A stretch of 64,000 nt of DNA from Jeotgalicoccus coquinae (GTDB taxonomy: Bacteria; Bacillota; Bacilli; Staphylococcales; Salinicoccaceae): contig NZ_JACHFF010000001.1 in assembly GCF_014207425.1 (NCBI RefSeq), forward strand, positions 1 through 64,000, given 5' to 3'. The notes beneath the pieces were generated by a model. That model saw nothing but the letters and a program-made list of their open reading frames with translations. It was not told where the DNA came from and did no database searches. Made by a program: the position numbers and the translations under genes. How positions within the stretch are numbered: position 1 is the first letter of the stretch; every line of letters starts with the position of its first letter. Positions 41,694 to 51,251 of this stretch are shown here, piece by piece.

Positions 41694-43004
41694 TTATTTA
41701 CTGTATCTGTTTTCTTTAAAAGGCAGTCCAAGTTCATCGCGTAATGTTTTACCTTCGTATGATGTGTCGTAGTATCCTTTTTCTACCAGAATCGGAACTA
41801 CTTTGTCGATGAAGTCGTGGAAGAAATCTCCGAGGATGTGAGGTGTCAGAACGAATCCGTCTGCACCGTTGTTTTCAATCCATTCTATTATCTGATCGGC
41901 AACTTCTTCGTACGTACCCATAAATGGACTTTCACGTGTTGTTTCCTCCAGCGCTACTTCACGGAGTGTCATATTGTTTTCTTTCGCACGTGCTTTGATG
42001 TCATCCGTTGTTGACTGGAAACTGTTCTTCCCGATGTCGCCAAGTTCAGGGAACGGCGCATCAACATCATACTGGGTGAAATCATGGTGATCGAAGTAAC
42101 GGCCAAGATAGGCAAGGGCTTCTTCGACAGTCACCAGGTTTTTAATGTACTCGTAACGTTCACGGACTTCCTGTTCGTCTTTTCCAACAATCGGCTGCAA
42201 TGTCGGAAATACTTTGATTTCGTCAGGATTACGTCCATTGTCAGCTGCCTGTTTGCGCAGATCAGCATATGTTTTCTGTGCTTTTTCAAGCGTGCCAGCA
42301 TGTGTGAATACTGCGTCTGCATTTCTTGCTGCGAATGCTGAACCTTTCGGTGATGCACCTGCCTGGAAAATAATCGGCTGACCCTGAGGTGAACGTTCGA
42401 TGTTCAACGGGCCAGAAATCTTGAAAAATTCACCTTCGTAATTCAGCTCATGCATTTTATCTTTATCGAAGTACTGTCCGCTTTCTTTATTACGGATAAA
42501 TGCATCATCTTCCCATGAATCCCACAGACCCTGTACAACTGAAAGGTGTTCGTCTGCGATATCGTAACGGAGGCTGTGCTCCGGGTGTTTGTCTTTGCTG
42601 AAGTTTTTTGCACTGCCTTCAAGAGGTGAGGTAACAACGTTCCAGCCGGCACGTCCGCCACTCATCATATCAACAGTTGCAAGCTGGCGTGCAATCGTAA
42701 ACGGTTCGCTGTACGAAGTGGATACAGTTGCCACCAGGCCGATATGAGATGTAATTGGAGCAAGTGCACCAAGTAAAGTCAGCGGTTCAAAACGGCTTAA
42801 AAAGTGCGGAATTGATTTATCATTAATAAAAAGACCGTCCGCGACGAAGATAAATGAAAATCCTGCATCTTCAGCTTTTAACGTAATGTTTTTATAGTGC
42901 TCGAAATTAACGCTCGCATCGCTTGGTACGTCAGCGCTTCTCCAGGCGTTCATATGTCCGCCCGGACCGTGCAGCATTACTCCGAATTGTACTTTTTTAC
43001 TCAT
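41694..43004 (-). CDS. FMN-dependent monooxygenase of the NtaA/SnaA/DszA family
   Basis: 436 residues, bacterial luciferase-like TIM barrel: FVADGLFINDKSIPHFLSRFEPLTLLGALA, SGGRAGWNVVTSPLEGSAKNF, and QPIIFQAGASPKGSAFAARNADAVFT. These class C two-component monooxygenases use FMNH2 to attack organosulfur or nitrogen compounds. It starts four bases inside the end of the upstream luciferase-like gene, so the two are coupled. No flavin reductase gene is adjacent. The substrate is unknown; sulfur scavenging is one possibility. Confidence 0.88.
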   Translation of the reverse strand: MSKKVQFGVMLHGPGGHMNAWRSADVPSDASVNFEHYKNITLKAEDAGFSFIFVADGLFINDKSIPHFLSRFEPLTLLGALAPITSHIGLVATVSTSYSEPFTIARQLATVDMMSGGRAGWNVVTSPLEGSAKNFSKDKHPEHSLRYDIADEHLSVVQGLWDSWEDDAFIRNKESGQYFDKDKMHELNYEGEFFKISGPLNIERSPQGQPIIFQAGASPKGSAFAARNADAVFTHAGTLEKAQKTYADLRKQAADNGRNPDEIKVFPTLQPIVGKDEQEVRERYEYIKNLVTVEEALAYLGRYFDHHDFTQYDVDAPFPELGDIGKNSFQSTTDDIKARAKENNMTLREVALEETTRESPFMGTYEEVADQIIEWIENNGADGFVLTPHILGDFFHDFIDKVVPILVEKGYYDTSYEGKTLRDELGLPFKENRYSK

Positions 43005-44002
43005 AATATCCCAGCCTTTTCTTTGTGTATGGTGTGAATCGGTGCGAGTGTTTCAATTGTATGATTGCGAAGAGCCGGATCGAATGACGGAATGTGGAAC
43101 ATGAACTCGTCAATCGGACTTTCCTCAGCAAGCTTATCCAGTTTCGAGATAATTTCATCTCTGGTGCCGAGAATCATATCCAGCTGTTTTTTCTCGACTT
43201 CAATTTTTTCGTCAGTATTTTTAATAAAATCATTCACTTGTTTTTCAGTCGTGACACGCAATGTTTTACCATCTTTAAATTTCAGAGAGTATACTGAGTT
43301 CTTTTTTGCTGCAGCTTTCTTATCGGCTTCGGTTTCTGCTGACAGTACTGATAACGCTGTAATGAATTTACCATCCGGATTCAATTCTTTGTATGCGGCT
43401 GAAACTTCTTTCAGCAGTACTTCATCGTTTTTAATGAAGTGGGCGAATATAAAGTTCACGCCATTTTCTGCTGCGAACAAAGCAGACGGTAAACTGCCGC
43501 CGAGCAGGAAAAGGTCAGGTTTCGAAGAAACAGTGTCCACCGATATTTTAAGCGATTTATTGTTCTCATGTGTGCCGTCGATATATGATTTCAGACTCAG
43601 GAATCTGTCATTAAAAGAATCGATATCAGGACGGAGTTCATGCTGCAGTGCAGCAGTCGAGAGCGGTGTACCGCCCGGAGCCTTGCCGACACCAAGATTT
43701 ACACGGTCCGGTGCAAGATGGCTGATCAGCTGGAACTGTTCCGCAACGTGGAACGGATTATGATGCGACAGCATCACACCGCCCGCACCGATACTGATAT
43801 TTTTCGTATGATTAATAAGATGTGTCACTAAAACCTCCGGTGCCGTACCGATAAGATTTTCCATATTGTGATGCTCCGATACGAAATAACGTTTGTAGCC
43901 AAGTGTATCTGCGAGCTTTGCAAGCTCCACTGTATGACTGAGTGACTTCGAGACAGAAAGCCCGTCAAGAACTGGACTTTGATTTAAAATATTGAACTCC
44001 AT
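43001..44002 (-). CDS. LLM-class flavin-dependent oxidoreductase
   Basis: 333 residues of the luciferase-like fold, MsnO8 type: LAKLADTLGYKRYFVSEHHNMENLIGTAPEVLVTHLI, and SIGAGGVMLSHHNPFHVAEQF, RVNLGVGKAPGG. First gene of a two-gene operon with the NtaA-like enzyme, overlapping by four bases. AAGGAGAATTTC precedes the ATG. The 200-base upstream gap contains two copies of ACTATGAATTAAAA (44064 and 44137) whose role is unknown. Confidence 0.86.
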   Translation of the reverse strand: MEFNILNQSPVLDGLSVSKSLSHTVELAKLADTLGYKRYFVSEHHNMENLIGTAPEVLVTHLINHTKNISIGAGGVMLSHHNPFHVAEQFQLISHLAPDRVNLGVGKAPGGTPLSTAALQHELRPDIDSFNDRFLSLKSYIDGTHENNKSLKISVDTVSSKPDLFLLGGSLPSALFAAENGVNFIFAHFIKNDEVLLKEVSAAYKELNPDGKFITALSVLSAETEADKKAAAKKNSVYSLKFKDGKTLRVTTEKQVNDFIKNTDEKIEVEKKQLDMILGTRDEIISKLDKLAEESPIDEFMFHIPSFDPALRNHTIETLAPIHTIHKEKAGIL

Positions 44003-44218
44003 GAAATTCTCCTTCCGATATATATGTTTTCCAGATATGTAAGCCGTATTCTCCTACTTAATAACTATGAATTAAAATTAATGATATCACTTATTTCTAA
44101 TAATTCAATAAGTTACGGCTGAAAACTTACTTATTTACTATGAATTAAAAAAATCGAAAGAAAAACAGGGTGCTGTTTACCAATCCCAAAGCTCCGCACT
44201 GTCTCCATAAAACACAAA

Positions 44219-44244
44219 AAAACCGGTCTCCAGGGAGACCGGTT
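44219..44244 (-). terminator. Terminator of trhO
   Basis: The stem AAACCGGTCTC/GAGACCGGTTT with a CAGG loop is followed on the minus strand by a run of T residues. Confidence 0.9.
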
Positions 44245-44260
44245 TCTTCTATATAATATA

Positions 44261-45244
44261 TTAGCCTTTATGGCTCAGTACAGGTTCTGTTTTAGCAAAG
44301 TCTGTCTGTTTTAATTCTTCAATGCGTTCTTGAACAAATTCAGCCGTCATGTTGTGCTCAACGATGAATCTGTTGCGTGAGTGCTCGGCACATTCGATTG
44401 AGCATCCGCCGAGGTGGTAATGCTGGTTTTCTTCAGATGATAAAATCTGCGCATTACATTCAGGATTCGCACAATTGATGTAACGTTCGCATGGCTCACC
44501 GTCAAAGTGGTCGCGCCCGACAACTACGTGTTCCACCTGGTTGATTGGTACTGTAAGTCTTTCATCGAAGACGTACATCTGACCGTCCCAAAGCTGACCT
44601 TTGGCAACCGGGTCTTTAGAGTATGTTGCAACGCCGCCGTGGAGCTGAGCTACATTATCAAAGCCTTCGTTTTTCAGCCATCCTGAGAATTTTTCACAGC
44701 GGATTCCGCCTGTGCAGTATGTCAGGATTTTCTTGCCTTCAAATAAATGCCTGTTGTCACGTACCCATTGCGGCGTGTCTCTGAATGTTTCCACTTCAGG
44801 TTTAATTGCACCGCGGAAGTGGCCTACATCATATTCATAAATGTTGCGTACATCCAGTACGACTGTATCTTCGCGCTGCATCTGTTCATAGAACTCTGCA
44901 GGTGACAAGTATTCACCTGTCTGCTCGCGCGGGTCAATGTCAGCGTCCAGGCTTAAGTTAACAAGCTCGGGACGGGGACGGACGAACATTTTTTTAAATG
45001 CATGTTCTTCTGCTTCGTCGATTTTAAAGACGATGTCTTTAAATAACGGATGTGCTTTCATGTATTCCATATAGCGTTCAGTCTGCTCGTAGTCACCTGA
45101 AACTGTTCCGTTAATACCTTCAGAAGCAATAAGAATACGGCCTTTCAGACCTAAGTCCTTACAGAATCTTAAGTGATCTGCGGCAAATGTTTCCGGATCT
45201 TCTACATCCACATAGTAATAGTAAAGTAAAACTCGATATTTCAT
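44261..45244 (-). CDS. trhO: tRNA uridine(34) hydroxylase TrhO (rhodanese-like)
   Basis: 327 residues: an N-terminal ferredoxin-like region ([26 protein letters not shown]), a rhodanese domain with catalytic Cys in [17 protein letters not shown], and a C-terminal Cys-rich part ([30 protein letters not shown]). It makes ho5U34 in some tRNAs. The ATG at 45244 follows AGGTGG; the GTG at 45256 overlaps that site. Confidence 0.92.
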   Translation of the reverse strand: MKYRVLLYYYYVDVEDPETFAADHLRFCKDLGLKGRILIASEGINGTVSGDYEQTERYMEYMKAHPLFKDIVFKIDEAEEHAFKKMFVRPRPELVNLSLDADIDPREQTGEYLSPAEFYEQMQREDTVVLDVRNIYEYDVGHFRGAIKPEVETFRDTPQWVRDNRHLFEGKKILTYCTGGIRCEKFSGWLKNEGFDNVAQLHGGVATYSKDPVAKGQLWDGQMYVFDERLTVPINQVEHVVVGRDHFDGEPCERYINCANPECNAQILSSEENQHYHLGGCSIECAEHSRNRFIVEHNMTAEFVQERIEELKQTDFAKTEPVLSHKG

Positions 45245-45415
45245 TATATTTTCCACCTATCAAATTTATTTGCAGGATAAATCCTGATAGTTTTACAGAG
45301 ATTATTGTATCAGATTTTGACACTATTTAATACGAAAAAAATCTACAAGATAGTGACAGACTGCTATTTTTACCGATAAATGTGTTAAAATTTAAAGAAG
45401 ATAAGGAGTGGTCTG

Positions 45416-46057
45416 ATGGACGTTAAAATTTATACTGATATCGCATGTCCGTTTTGTTATATCGGCAAGAAGAACTTTGAAAAAGCACTTGCTGAATATG
45501 AAACAGATGCGAAAGTTAATATAGAATACGCAAGTTATGAACTGGATAACCAGGCGCCGAAAATGCCTGAGAAAAATATTTATGAAGTACTGGCTGAGAA
45601 GCACGAACAGCCGATGGAGGAAATCAATGAGATGGTCGGCCATATCGTCGAACAGGGCAAGATTGCCGGCATTGAATTCAATATGGATAAAGTAATCCCT
45701 GCGAATACGAGAGATGCGCACAGATTATTAAAACTGGCGTATGAGTTCGATCTCGGGGATTCCGTTCTTGAGTCTCTGCATAAAGCATATTTTACAGAAG
45801 GTAAAAATGTCAGCGACAAAGACGTTCTTCTTGAAGTGGCGAAAGCGAACGGGATACCTGAAGTACCCGCACTTGAAGTAATTAATGATCCAAGCCTGTT
45901 CCTGGAAAATGTAATCGGCGATTTTAATATGGCAAAAGTAAACAAAGTCCGCACGCTGCCGTATTATATATTCGATGACAAGTTTGCAATCAGCGGTGCA
46001 CGCGAACCGCGTCACTACACAATTGCTCTAAACAAAACACTGCAGCCGGAAAAATAA
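45416..46057 (+). CDS. DsbA-family (FrnE-like) oxidoreductase
   Basis: 213 residues, cytosolic thioredoxin-fold protein with the CPFC redox motif at residues 11-14 (TDIACPFCYIGKKNFEKAL), a helical insertion, and RTLPYYIFDDKFAISGA at the C terminus, the cis-Pro strand. FrnE-like proteins act as disulfide isomerases or in polyketide pathways. AAGGAGTGGTCTG precedes the ATG. Function not specific. Confidence 0.88.
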   Translation: MDVKIYTDIACPFCYIGKKNFEKALAEYETDAKVNIEYASYELDNQAPKMPEKNIYEVLAEKHEQPMEEINEMVGHIVEQGKIAGIEFNMDKVIPANTRDAHRLLKLAYEFDLGDSVLESLHKAYFTEGKNVSDKDVLLEVAKANGIPEVPALEVINDPSLFLENVIGDFNMAKVNKVRTLPYYIFDDKFAISGAREPRHYTIALNKTLQPEK

Positions 46058-46060
46058 ATA

Positions 46061-46096
46061 AAAAGCTCTGCAGTCACGTGACTGCGGAGCTTTTTA
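46061..46096. terminator. Bidirectional terminator after the DsbA-like gene
   Basis: The stem AAAAGCTCTGCAGTC/GACTGCGGAGCTTTT with an ACGT core lies between convergent genes. Confidence 0.88.
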
Positions 46097-46117
46097 AAAC
46101 TTCCATCCCCATGGAAA

Positions 46118-46402
46118 TCAGTTTTGTACCGGAACGTTTTTGTTCGGCTTAATCAGTTTGATTAAGTGGTAAACAATACCGATGATAAGAAGAATCGGCA
46201 TAGCGATTAAGATCAGGAAAAACAGTGCGCCGATGAATTCACCAAGGCCGAAGTTCGCAAAGAACTCATCTGTCGTTACTTCCAATAACGGCGGTAAAAA
46301 TGCGAAATAATAAATAAGTCCGACAACTGCGAGTGTAACGACGTAAAATATCATATTTGAAATATGGTACGGAACAGTGTTTTTATCAAACTTGAACATC
46401 AT
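46118..46402 (-). CDS. Two-helix membrane protein, function unknown
   Basis: 94 residues with two strongly hydrophobic helices (about 17-37 and 57-82) and a basic C terminus (HLIKLIKPNKNVPVQN). AAGGGG precedes the two candidate ATG codons (46402 and 46399). No family recognised. Confidence 0.65.
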   Translation of the reverse strand: MMFKFDKNTVPYHISNMIFYVVTLAVVGLIYYFAFLPPLLEVTTDEFFANFGLGEFIGALFFLILIAMPILLIIGIVYHLIKLIKPNKNVPVQN

Positions 46403-46515
46403 AAAACCCCTTACATTTTTAGTCTTTTAACATAGTATACAACAATGTATAATTGAATGCACAGCTTATCGAAGGTATTTTAATAAAATTATTAGCAAAT
46501 AATGGAGGAAATTAA

Positions 46516-47019
46516 ATGTCTTTACGTTTAGCAGAGAGCGATGATGTACCTTATATAATGGAAATTATTAGAAAGGTCATACCAGGAATGCACGCAGCAG
46601 GAAATTATCAGTGGGATGAATATTATCCGACAGACGCGACATTCAAAAAAGATATAAAGAACAGTACTCTTTATGTGTATGAAGAGGACAGTGAAATTAA
46701 AGGATGTATCGTTGCGGACGATAACCACGCATTTGCCTATGATGATATTCCGTGGGAACTTGCACGAATGGACTGTCTTGCACTGCACAGACTTGCTGTT
46801 GATCCAACGTTCCAGGGACAGGGAATTGCACAGAAGATTTTACGGGGCATTATCGGGATTGGACAGGAAAAATCATATCTGGGAATACATACAGATACTT
46901 CACAGGAAAATAAGCCGATGCAGCAGTTATTCCAGAAGCTCGGCTTCGATTATAAAGGCCACTTAAACCTGGATGACAATCTGGATAACTGGTATGCAGC
47001 ATACGAGAAAGTTTTTTAG
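46516..47019 (+). CDS. GNAT-family N-acetyltransferase
   Basis: 167 residues with the GNAT fold: SLRLAESDDVPYIMEIIRKV, the acetyl-CoA strand LALHRLAVDPTFQGQGIAQKIL (QGQGIA phosphate loop) and FQKLGFDYKG. GGAGGAAATTAA precedes the ATG. Substrate unknown; monocistronic. Confidence 0.88.
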   Translation: MSLRLAESDDVPYIMEIIRKVIPGMHAAGNYQWDEYYPTDATFKKDIKNSTLYVYEEDSEIKGCIVADDNHAFAYDDIPWELARMDCLALHRLAVDPTFQGQGIAQKILRGIIGIGQEKSYLGIHTDTSQENKPMQQLFQKLGFDYKGHLNLDDNLDNWYAAYEKVF

Positions 47020-47088
47020 AAAACGGTTGCAATCTATAGTGTAAAAAGATATGTTTATTGAGATGATAAAATCAAGGGGGATTTCAGA

Positions 47089-48279
47089 GTGAAATTATTA
47101 GCAAAATTAATCGCGGGTATCATCGCTGGTATCGCAGTCGGGGGCATTTATTACCTCGTTGGTGACGGCGGAGCAATGGGCTCTGTTATGGAGTTTGTTG
47201 TTAGAGTATTCGTGACGATGCAATCAGTTTTAGGAGCGTTTATCTTCTTTACGATTCCATTTATTATTCTATTTTTCATTGCATCGGGTATTTCAAAAAT
47301 CGGTTCGGGTTCAGGTAAAGTTGTCGGGGCAACTTTAGGTATTGCATACTTATCAACACTTGGTGCCGGACTGCTGGCATATGCAGTGGCAAGCTTTATC
47401 ATGCCGCGTATTACAGGGGACAGCCAGGTCCCGGCTGAGGGCGCCGAAATGGCACCTTTCCTGGAATTTGATATTCCGCCTGTAATGGATATTTTACCGG
47501 CACTTGTACTGGCTTTCGCGGTCGGTATTGTAATGAACATACTTAAACTGGACTTAATGATTAAGTTCTTTGATCAGGGTAAAGACATTACAGAGTTCAT
47601 TATTGAAAAAGTCATTATCCGTATTTTACCATTCTACATAGCGGGTGTATTCGCAGGTATGGCGGCAACAGGTACAGTATTTGATACGCTTCTTGTATTC
47701 GGGGTCGTACTGCTTGTAGCAATTATCCTTCACTGGGTATGGCTTACACTTCAGTACACAATCGCAGGTTCACTGTTAAAACAGAACCCGTTCAAAATGC
47801 TTAAAACAATGCTTCCGGCATACTTTACAGCGCTCGGAACAATGTCGAGTGCAGCAACAATTCCGGTAACGCTTGCACGTGCGAAAGAAAACGGCATACG
47901 GGAACGTATCGCAGACTTTGTCATTCCTCTCGGAGCGACGATTCATCTGTCGGGGAGTACGATTACAATCGTCAGCTGTTCAATCGCAGTAATGTCAATC
48001 CTGCCTGGCTACGATATGCCGGGATTATGGGAAATGCTTGGTGTTATTCTGCTGTTAGGTGTTGTAATGATTGCAGCTCCGGGTGTACCGGGCGGTGCGA
48101 TTATGGCAGCGAGCGGAGTGCTTATGGCAAACCTCGGCTTCAACGAAGCGGCGGTTGCATTTATGATTGCACTTTACGTCGCACAAGACAGCTTCGGAAC
48201 TGCAACTAACGTTACCGGTGACGGTGCTGTTGCAGGTATTATCGATGCTTATGAACAAAAATTGAACAAAAAATCTTAA
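47089..48279 (+). CDS. Cation:dicarboxylate (DAACS) symporter
   Basis: 396 residues with eight membrane helices plus re-entrant hairpins. Signatures are SVLGAFIFFTIPFIILFFIASGI, LGTMSSAATIPVTLARAKENG (serine-rich hairpin), FVIPLGATIHLSGSTITI and DSFGTATNVTGDGAVAGI (equivalent to the NMDGT/DRxRT region). It transports C4-dicarboxylates or glutamate/serine with Na+ or H+. The start is GTG after AAGGGGGATTTCAGA. Confidence 0.88.
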   Translation: MKLLAKLIAGIIAGIAVGGIYYLVGDGGAMGSVMEFVVRVFVTMQSVLGAFIFFTIPFIILFFIASGISKIGSGSGKVVGATLGIAYLSTLGAGLLAYAVASFIMPRITGDSQVPAEGAEMAPFLEFDIPPVMDILPALVLAFAVGIVMNILKLDLMIKFFDQGKDITEFIIEKVIIRILPFYIAGVFAGMAATGTVFDTLLVFGVVLLVAIILHWVWLTLQYTIAGSLLKQNPFKMLKTMLPAYFTALGTMSSAATIPVTLARAKENGIRERIADFVIPLGATIHLSGSTITIVSCSIAVMSILPGYDMPGLWEMLGVILLLGVVMIAAPGVPGGAIMAASGVLMANLGFNEAAVAFMIALYVAQDSFGTATNVTGDGAVAGIIDAYEQKLNKKS

Positions 48280-48297
48280 AGTCTGAACTATAAATGG

Positions 48298-48336
48298 AAA
48301 GACAGCCTGGCATACGTGCCCTGCTGTCTTTTTTTC
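48298..48336 (+). terminator. Terminator of the dicarboxylate symporter
   Basis: The stem AAAGACAGC/GCTGTCTTT with inner GGCA/TGCC pairing is followed by T residues. Confidence 0.88.
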
Positions 48337-48385
48337 GTTATAATTAAAGGGAAAGAAAATGTGAATTTAAGATTGAGGGAATAAT

Positions 48386-49537
48386 GTGAAATCAAAAATT
48401 ATTTTATACTTAGTTATCGTAATCTGTTTTTTGGATTTATTTATACAGCTCCCGATCATTACGCCGTTTGCTCTTGAACTCGGCGCATCTGAATTTATGG
48501 CGGGTATCGTCGTTGCGATGTATTCGCTGTTTAATATGGTCGGAAACATTGCGGGCGGCTATATGTCTGATAAGTTTGGCCGGAGAAACACACTGCTGTT
48601 CGGTATGATTATGCAGATATTCTTCGTGCTGATATATACGACGGCACCATCAATTGGCATTCTGCTCGCAGTCAGAGCAATCCACGGATTCTCAAGCGGA
48701 CTCCTGACACCGGCGGCATTCAGTTTAATCGCTGATATTTCACGGAAGTCTGCAATCGGGAAATCGATGGCGCTGACAGGTGTCGCAATCGGTACTGCTG
48801 CAATACTCGGACCTGCTGCAGGCGGGATTATTTCAAGTGCGGTCAGCTACGAAATGGTGTACTACATTTTATCCGGGGTATATGTATTCGGAACGATATT
48901 GACATTCTTCGGAATTAAAGAAAGCTCGACAGACGACAGCAGAACACATCATGCGGCAACACCGTTTAAAGAGCTGCTGCTCCGTCCGGCGTTAAACGTT
49001 GCGTATATTTCATCATTTACACTGATGATTGCACAGGGGACACTGGCATTCGGTCTGCCGATAAAAACCGGTCTCCTCGGACTTGAAGCATCCATGACAG
49101 GAATGATGCTGAGCGTCTTCGGAATTACTGCGATTATCGTCTTTGCGTCACCGATTAATAAAATCTATTCAGTTTATAAAAGCGAGAGTCTTGTTGCAAT
49201 CGGCATACTGATTTTAAGCGGAAGCATGATGCTGCTGCACTTCGCACCGTCAGCGGCCTTTATCTTTATCGTAATGGTAATTTACGGTTTCGGTTTCGGC
49301 TTTATTTTCCCTTCGATGAATAAAATCGTTGCGGAGCATTCCGAAATGAACGAGCGGGGCAAGGCCAACGGGATTTTCTACTCGTACTTTTCACTCGGGT
49401 CCGTGGCAGGTTCCGTAATTTCAGGATACCTTGCAACAGTGTTTAATCTGCCGTTTCTCGGTATCGGTATCGTGACGCTCATAATGCTGATGGCTTTACT
49501 GTTTATCCGTTACAGACTGGAACTGAACCGTTCATAG
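48386..49537 (+). CDS. MFS transporter (12 helices)
   Basis: 383 residues with MFS motif A-like GGYMSDKFGRRNTLLFG after helix 2 and motif C-like GPAAGGIISSAVSYEMV in helix 5. Probably a drug or metabolite exporter (DHA1-like). The start is GTG after GAGGGAATAAT. It is followed ten bases later by the Rossmann gene and may be co-transcribed. Substrate not evident. Confidence 0.85.
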   Translation: MKSKIILYLVIVICFLDLFIQLPIITPFALELGASEFMAGIVVAMYSLFNMVGNIAGGYMSDKFGRRNTLLFGMIMQIFFVLIYTTAPSIGILLAVRAIHGFSSGLLTPAAFSLIADISRKSAIGKSMALTGVAIGTAAILGPAAGGIISSAVSYEMVYYILSGVYVFGTILTFFGIKESSTDDSRTHHAATPFKELLLRPALNVAYISSFTLMIAQGTLAFGLPIKTGLLGLEASMTGMMLSVFGITAIIVFASPINKIYSVYKSESLVAIGILILSGSMMLLHFAPSAAFIFIVMVIYGFGFGFIFPSMNKIVAEHSEMNERGKANGIFYSYFSLGSVAGSVISGYLATVFNLPFLGIGIVTLIMLMALLFIRYRLELNRS

Positions 49538-49547
49538 GAGGATTGTC

Positions 49548-50462
49548 ATGATAAATAAAAACGTACTGCTCATGGGTGTTCACGGAAGAATCGGGGAGCA
49601 TCTGTATCTGGAGCTGAATGAAGCGGCGAATCTGTTCGCTTTCTCGAGTCCGAATCAGGAACCGGACTTCGATAATATTACATTTATTAAGAAAGACTTA
49701 TTCATTCTGCCTGAAGTCGAAGAGGCGCTTGAAGGCATCGACACAGTCATCTTTTTTGAAGATCCGATTATGCGTCTCAACAGACTGACGCAGGGAAAAT
49801 TCGACGATTTGTATACGCTGATTGCCGATAATATTGCACGTGCAGCTAAAACGAATAATGTCGGACAGATTATCTATATTGCTGATGAGCTGTCGGACGG
49901 CAGTATTATAGAAATACTTGGTGCGTACGGTGCAGACGTTAAGAATACAGAAACACCGATACGCCGCTATGGTAAAAATCTGACATACAAAACGAAAGAC
50001 TATAATAATGTACGCAGTGTGCAGCGCGCGCCGCTGCCGCCGGGATGGTCGGTTGAGGATGTTGCATGGTACTACTTCACGTGGCTTGATGAAATTGTCT
50101 ACGGACTGGTGAATACGACAATAGAAAATAATACAGTATATATCAGAGTGCTCGATAAACCGAAACCCGTGCTCGAGCTGACGTTTAATCAGCAACGTTC
50201 GGAAGATGATATTGTAATTTTTGAAATTACAGGAGGCAGTCTGAAAAAACGCACGACGAATAAAGAACAGCGTTTTGAATTCAGAAAACTGCCGGGACGC
50301 GATGAGTTCATTATGGCACTGCATGACTTTGAACCGTCACTGCCGTGGCCGGTATTTAAAATGACTCAGGCACCGGTACACTCACTGGTAAGCAGAATTT
50401 ATCAGGTCGAAATGATTATTAATAAGGACGTACCTGAACACCGTCCGCACAACAATAAATAA
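49548..50462 (+). CDS. Rossmann-fold NAD-dependent epimerase-like protein, function unknown
   Basis: 304 residues. N-terminal nucleotide-binding strand and loop KNVLLMGVHGRIGEHLYLEL, and a NVGQIIYIADEL strand, suggest an atypical SDR. The C-terminal half (LDEIVYGLVNTTIENNTVYIRVLDKPKPVLELTF...) is a beta-rich region of unknown type. AGGAGGATTGTC precedes the ATG, ten bases after the MFS stop. No specific function. Confidence 0.68.
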   Translation: MINKNVLLMGVHGRIGEHLYLELNEAANLFAFSSPNQEPDFDNITFIKKDLFILPEVEEALEGIDTVIFFEDPIMRLNRLTQGKFDDLYTLIADNIARAAKTNNVGQIIYIADELSDGSIIEILGAYGADVKNTETPIRRYGKNLTYKTKDYNNVRSVQRAPLPPGWSVEDVAWYYFTWLDEIVYGLVNTTIENNTVYIRVLDKPKPVLELTFNQQRSEDDIVIFEITGGSLKKRTTNKEQRFEFRKLPGRDEFIMALHDFEPSLPWPVFKMTQAPVHSLVSRIYQVEMIINKDVPEHRPHNNK

Positions 50463-50510
50463 AAGTGGTAAAATATAATAGAAATTATACTGGAATAAGG
50501 AAGATGACCG

Positions 50511-51230
50511 ATGGGAAGAAAATGGAATAACATTAAAGAGAAAAAAGCACAGAAAGACCAGAACACGAGCCGTATCTATGCGAAATTCGGCAGAGAGATT
50601 TACGTTGCAGCGCGTAAGGGCGACCCCGATCCGGAATCAAACCAGGCGCTTAAAGTTGTACTGGAACGTGCTAAAACCTACTCAGTGCCGAAGCACATTA
50701 TCGACAAAGCAATTGAAAAAGCTAAAGGCGGAGACGACGAGGCATTCGACGAACTCCGTTACGAAGGATTCGGACCTGGCGGTTCAATGATTATCGTCGA
50801 CGCACTGACAAATAATGTGAACCGTACAGTATCCGACGTCCGTGCAGCATTCGGTAAAAACGGCGGGAACATGGGTGTCAGCGGTGCAGTCAGCTACATG
50901 TTCGACAGTGTATCCGTCTTTGTATTTAACGGCTACGACGATGAAACAGTGCTGATGCACTTAATGGAAGCGGAAGTAGATGTTAAAGATGTGGCAGAAG
51001 AAAACGGTATGACAGTAGTATACGGCGAGCCGCAGGCATATAACGACATTAAAACGGCGCTGGATGAACTTGGTGTTGAAGAGTTCGAAGTTGCAGAGCA
51101 CGCGATGCTTGCACAGAACGAAGTAACTTTAGACGACGAAGACCTTGAGCAGTTTGAGAAGCTCATTGACGCTTTAGAGGATCTGGAAGATGTATCAAAC
51201 GTGTTTCATAATGTAAACTTAGGTGAGTAA
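50511..51230 (+). CDS. yebC: YebC/PmpR-family DNA-binding regulatory protein
   Basis: 239 residues, [35 protein letters not shown] start, then [54 protein letters not shown] and [16 protein letters not shown]. YebC proteins are regulators, and some relatives rescue ribosomes at proline-rich stretches. This is the YeeN-like branch beginning MGRKW. GGAAGATGACCG precedes the ATG. Twenty-one bases separate it from the SDR. Confidence 0.92.
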   Translation: MGRKWNNIKEKKAQKDQNTSRIYAKFGREIYVAARKGDPDPESNQALKVVLERAKTYSVPKHIIDKAIEKAKGGDDEAFDELRYEGFGPGGSMIIVDALTNNVNRTVSDVRAAFGKNGGNMGVSGAVSYMFDSVSVFVFNGYDDETVLMHLMEAEVDVKDVAEENGMTVVYGEPQAYNDIKTALDELGVEEFEVAEHAMLAQNEVTLDDEDLEQFEKLIDALEDLEDVSNVFHNVNLGE

Positions 51231-51251
51231 ACAATATGAGGGAGTGGTACT

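Noticed and set aside
45273-45286. Palindrome CAGGATAAATCCTG upstream of trhO
   Set aside because: Short and AT-rich, with no conserved partner or regulator nearby; could be chance.
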